A stretch of 64,000 nt of DNA. Origin: Capillimicrobium parvum. Lineage in GTDB: Bacteria; Actinomycetota; Thermoleophilia; Solirubrobacterales; Solirubrobacteraceae. The translations under genes were made by a program, and so were the position numbers. Below the pieces are notes generated by a model. The model searched no databases. It was given only the letters and a program-made list of their open reading frames with translations, and was not told where the DNA came from. This document shows positions 40,625-47,869 of the stretch, piece by piece. The DNA lies in assembly GCF_021172045.1 (NCBI RefSeq), contig NZ_CP087164.1, positions 1,674,001-1,738,000 of the forward strand, in the 5' to 3' direction. The stretch's first letter is position 1. Each line of letters starts with the position of its first letter.

Positions 40625-40649
40625 GTTTCGACCCATGCTTCTCGGATAA
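40625..40649 (+). promoter_or_regulatory. SigB-like promoter of the 281-aa PRC-barrel gene
   Basis: GTTTCG (40625-40630), a 13-bp spacer and GGATAA (40644-40649) match the GTTT/GGGTA layout of alternative stress-sigma promoters. The gene's own ribosome site (GGAGGGA) and ATG lie 54 bp downstream. It is in the 145-bp gap between divergent phosphatase and DUF2382 genes. Confidence 0.45.
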
Positions 40650-40703
40650 CCGGGACAGATGAGGGGTGCTAGACGCACCCGTGTTCCATTTCGGGAGGGA
40701 ACG

Positions 40704-41549
40704 ATGACCGAGGTCACCGCCACCTACAACTTCACGGACCGCACGCTGCTCGACCGCGACGGCGAGAAGATCGGCAAGGTCGACGAGCTCTACGTCGACC
40801 GCGAGGGCGGCCGGCCCGAATGGGCGCTGGTGCACTCCGGGCTGTTCGGCATGCGCAAGACGTTCGTCCCGCTGCGAGGCGCGAGCCCGGACGGCGAGGA
40901 CGTCCGCCTGCCCATCGAGAAGGCGCAGGTCAAGGATGCGCCGCACATCGATCCCGACGGGCAGCTCAGCGACGCCGAGGAGCGCCAGCTGTTCGAGCAC
41001 TACGGCGTGCCGTACACCGACGCGGGCTCGACCACCGCGAAGGGCGCGCCCCGCACGGGCCGCACCGGCGCCGGCCGCGACGACGATCGCCGGTTCGAGC
41101 GCACCGGCAAGGACCGCGGGACGGTCGGCCGCGACACCTCTGGCCCGAACACCGACGAGGCGATGACGCGCTCCGAGGAGGAGATGCACGTCGGCAAGGA
41201 GCGCGTCGAGAGCGGTCATGCCCGGCTGCGCAAGTACGTCGTGACCGAGCAGGTCAACCAGACCGTGCCCGTGAAGCGCGAGGAGGTTCGCATCGAGCGC
41301 GAGCCGATCACCGACGCCAACGTCGACCGCGCCACCGACGGGCCGGCGATTTCCGAGGAGCAGCACGACGTCGTCCTCCACGAGGAGCGGCCGGTCGTCG
41401 AGAAGAAGGTCGTGCCCAAGGAGCGCGTGCGCCTGGAGACCGACACGGTCACCGAGGACCGCGACGTCTCCGGCGAGGTGCGCAAGGAGCGCATCGAGGG
41501 CGACGTCGAGGGCGACGCCGGGAAGCGCGGGAAGCGCGGGACGCGATAG
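40704..41549 (+). CDS. PRC-barrel/DUF2382 stress-type protein, long form
   Basis: 281 aa from ATG 40704, preceded by GGGAGGGA. Residues about 8-95 are the PRC-barrel (LLDRDGEKIGKVDELYV); a Gly/Arg/Asp-rich linker follows. Residues about 150-275 carry DUF2382 repeats with alternating acidic and basic strands (ARLRKYVVTEQVNQTV, VKREEVRIERE, ERPVVEKKVV). It aligns with the shorter protein at 38518 over both domains. A SigB-like promoter sits upstream. Probably a soluble stress protein; molecular role unknown. Confidence 0.85.
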   Translation: MTEVTATYNFTDRTLLDRDGEKIGKVDELYVDREGGRPEWALVHSGLFGMRKTFVPLRGASPDGEDVRLPIEKAQVKDAPHIDPDGQLSDAEERQLFEHYGVPYTDAGSTTAKGAPRTGRTGAGRDDDRRFERTGKDRGTVGRDTSGPNTDEAMTRSEEEMHVGKERVESGHARLRKYVVTEQVNQTVPVKREEVRIEREPITDANVDRATDGPAISEEQHDVVLHEERPVVEKKVVPKERVRLETDTVTEDRDVSGEVRKERIEGDVEGDAGKRGKRGTR

Positions 41550-41629
41550 GCCGCGGCGGGCGCCACGTCCCGCTGTCCGCAACCGGTGCGCGGGGCGTGC
41601 AAGGCGCCCCGCGCGGGTAGCGAGCGGGC

Positions 41630-41920
41630 ATGAGCCGCAAACAAGGGGCACGAGCCGGCGTGGTGGCATTCCTCGCGGCGGCGGCAGGAGCGGTCGGCTG
41701 GGGGCTGTGGCGAACGCGCGGGCGCGGAGCCCGGGCGCACGAGCCGGCGGAATGGGCGTGCGAGTGCGGGCAGCGCTTCCGCTTCAGCGGCGCCGGCCGC
41801 CACCGTGTCTACTGGACCGAGGGCGCCCCGGCGCACGAGCCCGTCGTCGGCGACCGCTGCCCGTCGTGTGACCGCCCGCTGCCCGGCGGGCGCGAGGCCG
41901 TCGTGCCGGCGATGGACTGA
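41630..41920 (+). CDS. Small membrane-anchored zinc-ribbon-like protein
   Basis: 96 aa, ATG 41630, preceded by GGGTAG 9 nt upstream. Residues 8-27 form one membrane helix (AGVVAFLAAAAGAVGWGLW). The soluble part has two cysteine pairs, CECGQRF and CPSCDRP, spaced 32 residues apart, consistent with a small zinc ribbon. No family name is assigned. The last 13 codons and the stop lie in the first unit of a 50/52-bp tandem duplication that continues downstream. Confidence 0.55.
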   Translation: MSRKQGARAGVVAFLAAAAGAVGWGLWRTRGRGARAHEPAEWACECGQRFRFSGAGRHRVYWTEGAPAHEPVVGDRCPSCDRPLPGGREAVVPAMD

Positions 41921-41993
41921 CCCACGCCCTACCCGGCGGGGCGCAAGGCGGTTCGTGCCGGCGATGGACTGACCCACGCCCTACCCGGCGGGG
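41882..41993. repeat. Tandem duplication of about 52 bp over a gene end
   Basis: Units 41882-41931 (50 bp) and 41932-41983 (52 bp) both start CCCGGCGGG and share an identical 41-bp core (41901-41941 and 41953-41993, which runs into a third CCCGGCGGGG). The first unit encodes the C-terminus and stop codon of the zinc-ribbon protein; the second is non-coding and carries two extra bases. Replication slippage is the simplest origin. Confidence 0.85.
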
Positions 41994-42022
41994 CCCGGGG
42001 CGGCGGTGGATAGATTGCCCGC

Positions 42023-43201
42023 GTGACCGCGGTGGCCCGTTCGCACGTCCGGCCGCTGTATGCCGCCGGGTTCGTCACCGCCTTCGGGGCGCACGGCATC
42101 GCCGCGAACCTGGCGCAGGTCACGCTGGGCGGCACCGGCTCGCTGTTGTACCTCGGGCTGCTGCTCGCCCTCTACGACGGCGCCGAGGTGGTGCTGAAGC
42201 CGGTGTTCGGCTCGCTCGCCGACCGGGTCGGTGCTCGGCCCGTGCTGCTGGGCGGGCTCGCCATGTTCGCCGCCGCGTCGGGGGCGTTCGCCGTGGCCGC
42301 GGACACGCGGTGGGTCTGGCTGGCCCGGCTGGCGCAGGGCGCATCGGCGTCGGCGTTCTCGCCCGCGGCCGGGTCGCTCGTGGCCCGTCTGACGCCCGCG
42401 GGAGGGCACGGCCGCGCCTTCGGGTCCTACGGGTCGTTCAAGAGCATCGGCTATGCCCTGGGCCCGGTCCTCGGCGGGGTGATCGTGGCGATCGGCGGCC
42501 TGCGCTCGCTGTTCGCGGTCATGGCCGTGCTCGCCGCGGTCGTCGCCGTGTGGGCGCTCGCCACCGTCCCGGTGGTGCCGCCGCTGCCGCGGGCGCGCCA
42601 GACCCTCGCCGACCTGGCCCGCCGCCTGGCCGACCGGAGCTTCCTGCATCCGACGGCCGCGCTGGCCGCGGCGACGGCCGCGCTCTCGGTCGGGGTCGGC
42701 TTCCTGCCCGTGTCGGGGGCCGCCGCCGGCCTCGGCCCCGTCGTCACCGGCGCGGCCGTCTCGCTGCTCGCGGTGACGGCGGCGCTCGTGCAGCCGCAGG
42801 CCGGCCGGGCGCTCGACGCCGGTCGCCTGCGCCCGTGGGCGGGCACGGCGGCGGGGCTCGGCATCGCGGGCGCCGGCCTGGCGGTCGCGATGCTGCCCGG
42901 ACCGGCCGCCGTCCTCGGCGCCGCGGTGGGCATCGGCTGCGGCACCGGGCTGATCACCCCGCTCGCGTTCGCCACGCTGGCCGGCGCCACCCCTCCGGAG
43001 CGCATGGGCCAGACCATGGGAGCCGCCGAGTTGGGGCGCGAGCTCGGCGACGCCGGCGGCCCGCTGCTGGTCGGGGCGATCGCCGTGGCCGGGACGCTCG
43101 CCCTCGGCTACGGCGCGCTGGCGCTGCTGCTCATCGTGGTGCCGCTCGCGTCCGTGGCCGGTGCGGCCGTGCGGTCCGTGGGGGGTTCGGTTCGGTCGTA
43201 G
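42023..43201 (+). CDS. Major facilitator superfamily transporter
   Basis: 392 aa from GTG 42023, with TAGATT exactly 6 nt before. Twelve hydrophobic helices in two halves. The loop-2 signature is FGSLADRVGARPVLL, and helix 5 reads SFKSIGYALGPVLGGVI. It lacks the long extension of the 14-helix group. Drug or small-metabolite efflux is most likely. It stands alone upstream of the metal-sensing csoR gene, with 91 bp between, so a shared function is only a possibility. Confidence 0.88.
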   Translation: MTAVARSHVRPLYAAGFVTAFGAHGIAANLAQVTLGGTGSLLYLGLLLALYDGAEVVLKPVFGSLADRVGARPVLLGGLAMFAAASGAFAVAADTRWVWLARLAQGASASAFSPAAGSLVARLTPAGGHGRAFGSYGSFKSIGYALGPVLGGVIVAIGGLRSLFAVMAVLAAVVAVWALATVPVVPPLPRARQTLADLARRLADRSFLHPTAALAAATAALSVGVGFLPVSGAAAGLGPVVTGAAVSLLAVTAALVQPQAGRALDAGRLRPWAGTAAGLGIAGAGLAVAMLPGPAAVLGAAVGIGCGTGLITPLAFATLAGATPPERMGQTMGAAELGRELGDAGGPLLVGAIAVAGTLALGYGALALLLIVVPLASVAGAAVRSVGGSVRS

Positions 43202-43229
43202 CGGAGGCGGAGGGAACGGACGCGCGGGC

Positions 43230-43246
43230 ATACCCCCAGCCTGTAT
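43230..43246 (+). promoter_or_regulatory. Possible CsoR site before csoR
   Basis: ATACCCCCAGCCTGTAT has the ATACCCCC half-site of copper-sensing CsoR operators, but the right arm lacks the matching G run. It lies 46 bp before the csoR ATG. A degenerate autoregulatory site is possible. Confidence 0.25.
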
Positions 43247-43292
43247 CCCTCGGCGAGGTGGTTCGTCCGCGGCTCCCGGCTATCATCGGGGC

Positions 43293-43592
43293 ATGGCCAC
43301 GGAGGCGGCGACCACCCGCGGATACTCGGCGACGAAGGATCAGCTGCAGAAGCGGCTGCGGCGTATCGAAGGCCAGGTTCGCGGCATCGAGAAGATGATC
43401 GACGAGGACCGGTACTGCATCGACGTGCTCACCCAGATCAGCGCGATCCAGGCGGCGCTCGACAAGGTGGCGCTCGGCCTGCTCGACGGCCACGCCCGCC
43501 ACTGCGTCGTCGGTGGACAGACCGAAGGCGAGCCGGAGGAGCTCACCGACGAGTTGATGGCGGCGGTCGCCCGCCTCATGCGCCGCGGCTGA
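43293..43592 (+). CDS. csoR: CsoR/RcnR-family metal-sensing repressor
   Basis: 99 aa, ATG 43293 with TATCAT 6 nt upstream. An all-helical DUF156 protein. The Cu(I)-type ligand set is present: Cys in YCIDVLTQI, then His and Cys in HARHC. The opening DQLQKRLRRIEGQVRGIEKM is the family's DNA-contacting helix. The X-C-H-C pattern fits copper sensing better than nickel or formaldehyde sensing. No copper ATPase or chaperone gene is adjacent. Confidence 0.88.
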   Translation: MATEAATTRGYSATKDQLQKRLRRIEGQVRGIEKMIDEDRYCIDVLTQISAIQAALDKVALGLLDGHARHCVVGGQTEGEPEELTDELMAAVARLMRRG

Positions 43593-43619
43593 GCGCCGCA
43601 GGGAGCGTCCCCTCGCCGA

Positions 43620-43642
43620 CGCCCGGCGTTGCACGTCGGGCG
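43620..43642 (+). terminator. Hairpin after csoR
   Basis: A 10-bp stem (43620-43629 with 43633-43642, one G-T pair) closes a 3-nt loop, 28 bp after the csoR stop. GC-rich, without a T run. It is a likely terminator. Confidence 0.5.
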
Positions 43643-43781
43643 CCGATGGAGCATCATGCAGGGACGGCGGCGTGAGACGTCGCCGGCGCGCTACGACAAA
43701 AGACCGTAGTCCGATCCATGGAGCCGCGCTTTGCCGGCGCAGCTCCGGCAGGTGTCGTCCGGACCGCGGAGGTTGGCCAGG

Positions 43782-44306
43782 GTGGAGTTGTCGATTGTCG
43801 TAGGGAATCCGAAGCCGCAGTCGCGCACGCTGGCCGTGGCGGCGGCGGTGGCCGAACGCGTCGCCGGGGCGTCGGGAGCGACGGTCGCCCGGACCGTCGA
43901 CCTGTGCGACCACGCCGACGATCTGTTCCGGTGGCCGCACGAGGGGCTGGCGGCGATCAACGACGCGGTGGCGGCGAGCGACTTCGTCGTCTTCGCGTCG
44001 CCGACGTACAAGGCGGCGTACACGGGCCTGCTGAAGGCGTTCCTCGACCGCTACCCCAACAACGGGCTGGCCGGCGTGACGGCGATCCCGGTCATGACGG
44101 GCGGGTCGCCGACGCATGCGATGGCGGTCGACACGTCGCTGCGGCCGGTGCTCGTCGAGCTCGGCGCGTCGCTGCCGACGCGCGGCCTCTTCTTCGTGAT
44201 GACGCAGATGCCGGAGCTCGAGACGGTGGTCGACGAGTGGGCGGCCCAGAACCTGACGGGGCCGGCGGTGCTCGGCCCGATGACCCGAGGGACGGTGGAA
44301 GGATGA
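43782..44306 (+). CDS. NADPH-dependent FMN reductase (SsuE/MsuE type)
   Basis: 174 aa from GTG 43782; GGAGG lies 9 bases upstream and the fold starts at once (LSIVVGNPKPQSRT). Flavodoxin-like protein with the FMN-phosphate loop GNPKPQSRT and the ASPTYKAAYTGLLKAFLD segment. It would supply reduced FMN to a monooxygenase, typically in organosulfonate or similar use. The next gene, joined by an ATGA overlap, is a second flavin reductase of a different fold. No monooxygenase is adjacent, so the acceptor is unknown. Confidence 0.85.
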   Translation: MELSIVVGNPKPQSRTLAVAAAVAERVAGASGATVARTVDLCDHADDLFRWPHEGLAAINDAVAASDFVVFASPTYKAAYTGLLKAFLDRYPNNGLAGVTAIPVMTGGSPTHAMAVDTSLRPVLVELGASLPTRGLFFVMTQMPELETVVDEWAAQNLTGPAVLGPMTRGTVEG

Positions 44307-44806
44307 CGACGACGGACATGGTTGACATCGACCCCGGGCGCTTCCGCCAGGTGCTGGCGCACCTGCCGACGGGCGTGACGGTCATCTCCGCGCACGGCGC
44401 CGACGCCCCGATCGGGATGGCGGCGAACTCGGTGACGTCGGTCTCGCTGGACCCGCCGCTGATCCTGGTCTGTCCGGCGAAGTCCTCGTCGACGTGGCCG
44501 AAGATCCGCGCGGCCGGCGCGTTCTGCGTGAACGTGATGGCCGGCCATCACGAGCAGGTCACGCGCCAGTTCGCGGCCAAGGAGGCGGACCGCTTCAAGG
44601 GGATCGACCACACGCACCGCCCGACCGGGCCGGCGCTGTGCGACGCCGTCGCCTGGATCGAGTGCACGCTCGAGGACGAGCACGACGCGGGCGACCACAC
44701 GATCGTCGTCGCCCGGGTGGTGGCCATCGAGGCGGTACCCGACGCCGAGCCGCTCGTGTTCTTCCGCGGCAGCTACGGGTCGTTCCGGGCGCCGGACCCG
44801 TCCTAG
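44303..44806 (+). CDS. Flavin reductase domain protein
   Basis: 167 aa, ATG 44303 overlapping the SsuE-like stop. Split-barrel flavin reductase with RQVLAHLPTGVTVIS, the flavin-contact SVTSVSLDPPLILVC and HDAGDHTIVVARV near the end. It is related to the HpaC-type protein at 19064 but not a close copy. Two flavin reductases of unrelated folds translated together is an odd pairing; one may act as a flavin carrier or oxidoreductase instead. Confidence 0.85.
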   Translation: MTTTDMVDIDPGRFRQVLAHLPTGVTVISAHGADAPIGMAANSVTSVSLDPPLILVCPAKSSSTWPKIRAAGAFCVNVMAGHHEQVTRQFAAKEADRFKGIDHTHRPTGPALCDAVAWIECTLEDEHDAGDHTIVVARVVAIEAVPDAEPLVFFRGSYGSFRAPDPS

Positions 44807-44848
44807 CTCCCTCGCGGCTCAGCCGGTGGTCAGCGCCCGACGAGGCAC

Positions 44849-46240
44849 CTACGCCACCCCTGCGGCGGCGCTCGCGAGCCCCATGTGGGTTCCGGCGCCG
44901 GCGAGCACGTCGGCGAGCCGGGCGACGATGTCGTCGATGAGCTGCCGGTCGCTGATGAGCGGCGGCGCGATCTGCAGGACCGCGTCCCCGCGGTCGTCGG
45001 CGCGGGCGATGAGCCCGGCGTCGAGCAGCCGGCCGGGCAGGAAGCCGCGCAGGAGGCGGTCGCGCTCGGCCTGGTCGAAGCGCGTGTTCGCCTCGTCCTT
45101 GACGAGCTCCATCGCCCAGAAGAACCCGGCGCCGCGCACGTCGCCGACGACGGGCAGGTCCCGCAGCGTGCCCAGCCGCTCGGCCAGGTAGGGCTCGAGC
45201 GCGCGCACGTTGTCGAGGATGCCGTCGCGCTCGAAGATCTCCATGTTCTTCAGCGCGATCGCGGCGCTGACCGGGTGCCCGCCGAAGGTGATGCCGTGGC
45301 GGACGACGCCGCCCGCGTCGACGATCGGGTCGACGACACGGTCGGCGGCGAGCACCGCGCCCATCGGAGCGTAGGCCGACGTCAGGCCCTTGGCGATGCT
45401 GACGAGGTCCGGGACGACGCCCTCACGGGCGATGCCGAACCACTCCCCGAGGCGCCCGCAGCCGGTGATGACCTCGTCGGCCATGAGCAGCGCGCCGTGG
45501 CGGTCGGCCAGCGCGCGCAGACCGCGCCAGTAGCCGGGGGGTGCGACGAGGCAGCCGCCGGCGTTCTGAACGGGTTCGGCGATGATCAGCGCGACCTCGT
45601 CGGGACCGGCCGTCTGGATCGCCGCCTCGACCTCGGCGAGCAGCCGCGCGCAGAACGCGCCGGCATCGTCGCCGTCGGGCGCGCGGAACGCGTTGGTGTT
45701 CGACACGTGCGTCACATCGATCGGGGCTTGGCCGAACGGCTCCTTGAAGCGCGGCACGCCGGTGAACGACAGCGCGCCGAGGGTGACCCCGTGGTAGGCG
45801 ATGTCGCGCGCGATCGCCTTCGTGCGCTGCGGCTGGCCGATCGCGTGGAAGTGCTCGCGCACGATCTTCCAGGCCGCCTCGACCGCCTCGGAGCCGCCGC
45901 ACGTGAAGAAGACGCGGTTGAGGCCGTCGGGCGCGACGTCCGCGAGCCGATCGGCCAGCTCGATCGCTGGCGGGTGGGCGGTTGCCCAGTTCGTGTTGAA
46001 CGGCAGCGTCGTGAGCTGTGCCGCGGCGGCGGCCGCCATCTCCTCGCCGTAGCTGTAGCCGATCTGCGCGCAGAACAGGCTCGACAGCGCGTCGATGTGG
46101 CGCCGGCCCTTCGTGTCGAAGACGTAGGGGCCCTCGCCGCGCTCGAGCACGAGCAGGTCGTCGACCTGCTGCTTGGAGAAGTGCAGCAGCAGGTGCTCGC
46201 CGGCGGTCGCCTGCAGCTCGTCGTGCGTCATGCCGCCCAT
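44849..46240 (-). CDS. Class III omega-aminotransferase
   Basis: 463 aa from ATG 46240; ATG 46231 would give a neat 4-nt overlap with the dehydrogenase stop and is equally possible. PLP fold type I with FTCGGSEAVEAAWK, YHGVTLGALSF, the cofactor Asp in LMADEVITGCGRLG and the Schiff-base Lys in VSIAKGLTSAYAPMG. It belongs to the beta-alanine/omega-amino-acid:pyruvate group. With the coupled CoA-acylating dehydrogenase it would turn an omega-amino acid into an acyl-CoA via the semialdehyde. Confidence 0.9.
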   Translation of the reverse strand: MGGMTHDELQATAGEHLLLHFSKQQVDDLLVLERGEGPYVFDTKGRRHIDALSSLFCAQIGYSYGEEMAAAAAAQLTTLPFNTNWATAHPPAIELADRLADVAPDGLNRVFFTCGGSEAVEAAWKIVREHFHAIGQPQRTKAIARDIAYHGVTLGALSFTGVPRFKEPFGQAPIDVTHVSNTNAFRAPDGDDAGAFCARLLAEVEAAIQTAGPDEVALIIAEPVQNAGGCLVAPPGYWRGLRALADRHGALLMADEVITGCGRLGEWFGIAREGVVPDLVSIAKGLTSAYAPMGAVLAADRVVDPIVDAGGVVRHGITFGGHPVSAAIALKNMEIFERDGILDNVRALEPYLAERLGTLRDLPVVGDVRGAGFFWAMELVKDEANTRFDQAERDRLLRGFLPGRLLDAGLIARADDRGDAVLQIAPPLISDRQLIDDIVARLADVLAGAGTHMGLASAAAGVA

Positions 46241-47712
46241 CGGGTGGTCACCACCTTCTTGCGCGTGTAGAACTCGACCGCGTCGCGGCCGTTGGCATGG
46301 AGGTCCCCGTCGATGGAGTCCTTCCAGCCGGAGAACGGAAACCAGGCCACGGGCGCGGCCACGCCGACGTTGACGCCGACCATGCCGGCCTGCACGCCGT
46401 ATCGGTACGCGCGGGCCGCGCCGCCGGACTCCGTGAAGATCACCGACGCGTTGCCGTAGCGGCCGGCGTTGACGAGGTCGATCGCCTCGTCGAGGTCCGC
46501 GGCGCGCACCAGGGTGAGCACCGGCCCGAACAGCTCCTCCTCGATCGCGCGGTGCCCGGCCGGGACGTCGTCGAGGATCGTCGGGCCGAGCAGGCACCCG
46601 CCCGGGCCGGGGTCGCCGCGCCCGTCGAGGACCACGGTGGCCCCGTCGGCCGCGGCCTGCTCGATGTCGGCGACGAGGCGGGCGTGGGCGGCCGGATCGA
46701 CGACGGGGCACACGTCGGTGTCCGGGTCCAGGCCCGGGCCGGTGCGCAGCCGCGCGGCCGCCTCGACGATGCGGTCGCGCGCCGCGTCCTGCTCGGCGCG
46801 GGTGCCCACGAGGACGGCGATCGAGCCCGCGAGGCACCGCTGGCCCGCGGCACCGAACGCCGAGCCCATCACGCCGCCGGCCATGAGCTCCGGGTCGGCG
46901 TCGGGCATGACGACCATCGAGTTCTTCGCGCCGCCGAGCGCCTGCACGCGCTTGCCGCTCGCGATCGCGCGCTCGGCCACGTACCGGGCGGTGCGCGCCG
47001 ACCCGACGAACGAGACCGCGTCCACGCCGGGGTGGTCGAGCAGGGCGTTGACCGCGTCGTGGGCGCCGTGGACGAGGTTGATCAGGCCCGTCGGGAACGC
47101 GTCGACCGACGCGGCGAGCTCGACGATTCGCTCGCCGGGCAGCGGGTCCTGCTCCGACGGCTTGAGGACGAACGCGTTGCCGGCCGCCACCGCGTAGGGC
47201 AGGAACCAGAGCGGGATCATCGCCGGGAAGTTGAACGGGGTGATCGCCGCGACCACGCCGACCGGCTGGCGGATCATCTCGACGTCGACGCCGGTCGCGA
47301 CGCCCTCGAGGTTCTCGCCCTTGAGCAGGTGCGGCATGGCGGTCGCCGCCTCGCAAGACTCGATCCCGCGGCCGACCTCGGCGGCCGCGTCGGCGAGCGT
47401 CTTGCCCATGTCGCGGCTGACGAGCTCGGCGAGCTCGTCGTGGTGGGCGTTCAGCACCTCGCGCAGGGCCATCACCGCGCGGGCGCGCTGCAGCGGCGAG
47501 GTCGCGCGCCACGTCGCGGCGGCAGCGCGCGCGGCGGTCACCGCGCCGTCCACGTCGGCGGCGGTCGACAGCGGCACGCGGGCGAGCAGTTCGCCGGTGG
47601 CCGGGTCGCGATCCTCGAGCGAGTCGGTCGCGGCCGACGGCGTCCAGGCGCCGCCCACGAAGTTGGCGAGCATGCGGGTGTCGGTCGGGCGCGGGACGGT
47701 GTCGGCGGTCAT
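46228..47712 (-). CDS. mmsA: CoA-acylating methylmalonate/malonate-semialdehyde dehydrogenase
   Basis: 494 aa from ATG 47712. MmsA-type signature TPFNFPAMIPLWFLPYA (ordinary aldehyde dehydrogenases have PWN there), GVDAVSFVGSARTARY, the catalytic Cys in GQRCLAGS, and PFSGWKDS near the end. It oxidises malonate or methylmalonate semialdehyde to acetyl- or propionyl-CoA. The transaminase gene is translated just after it. PucR-type control upstream suggests use in beta-alanine or pyrimidine breakdown. Confidence 0.9.
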   Translation of the reverse strand: MTADTVPRPTDTRMLANFVGGAWTPSAATDSLEDRDPATGELLARVPLSTAADVDGAVTAARAAAATWRATSPLQRARAVMALREVLNAHHDELAELVSRDMGKTLADAAAEVGRGIESCEAATAMPHLLKGENLEGVATGVDVEMIRQPVGVVAAITPFNFPAMIPLWFLPYAVAAGNAFVLKPSEQDPLPGERIVELAASVDAFPTGLINLVHGAHDAVNALLDHPGVDAVSFVGSARTARYVAERAIASGKRVQALGGAKNSMVVMPDADPELMAGGVMGSAFGAAGQRCLAGSIAVLVGTRAEQDAARDRIVEAAARLRTGPGLDPDTDVCPVVDPAAHARLVADIEQAAADGATVVLDGRGDPGPGGCLLGPTILDDVPAGHRAIEEELFGPVLTLVRAADLDEAIDLVNAGRYGNASVIFTESGGAARAYRYGVQAGMVGVNVGVAAPVAWFPFSGWKDSIDGDLHANGRDAVEFYTRKKVVTTRWAA

Positions 47713-47794
47713 GGACGACAGGCTGGCGGTCCGGGCGGGGCGTGGGCAACGGGGCGAACCGTGTGCGCTCGATCGCGCCGACGCGACAGAGTGT

Positions 47795-47869
47795 CTAGTG
47801 GCCCCCGCAAACGTGGCATCCGAAAGCGGGGCGCATCTCGAGCACAACGTTCCCGGGAAGACCCACTAG
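47795..47869. repeat. 75-nt element bounded by inverted CTAGTGG repeats
   Basis: CTAGTGG (47795-47801) and CCACTAG (47863-47869) bracket 61 nt that contain further symmetry: CCCCGC (47803-47808) with GCGGGG (47826-47831), and the perfect palindrome TTCCCGGGAA (47850-47859). The right end overlaps the pucR stop codon. It lies in the 153-bp gap between pucR and mmsA, which are on the same strand. It could be a REP- or MITE-like unit, an RNA structure or an attenuator; only one copy is in the window. Confidence 0.55.

Noticed and set aside
44849-47749. Apparent 966-codon protein on the minus strand
   Set aside because: Only the last 463 codons are the transaminase; the front half is an out-of-frame reading of the mmsA gene, rich in Arg, Gly and Pro.
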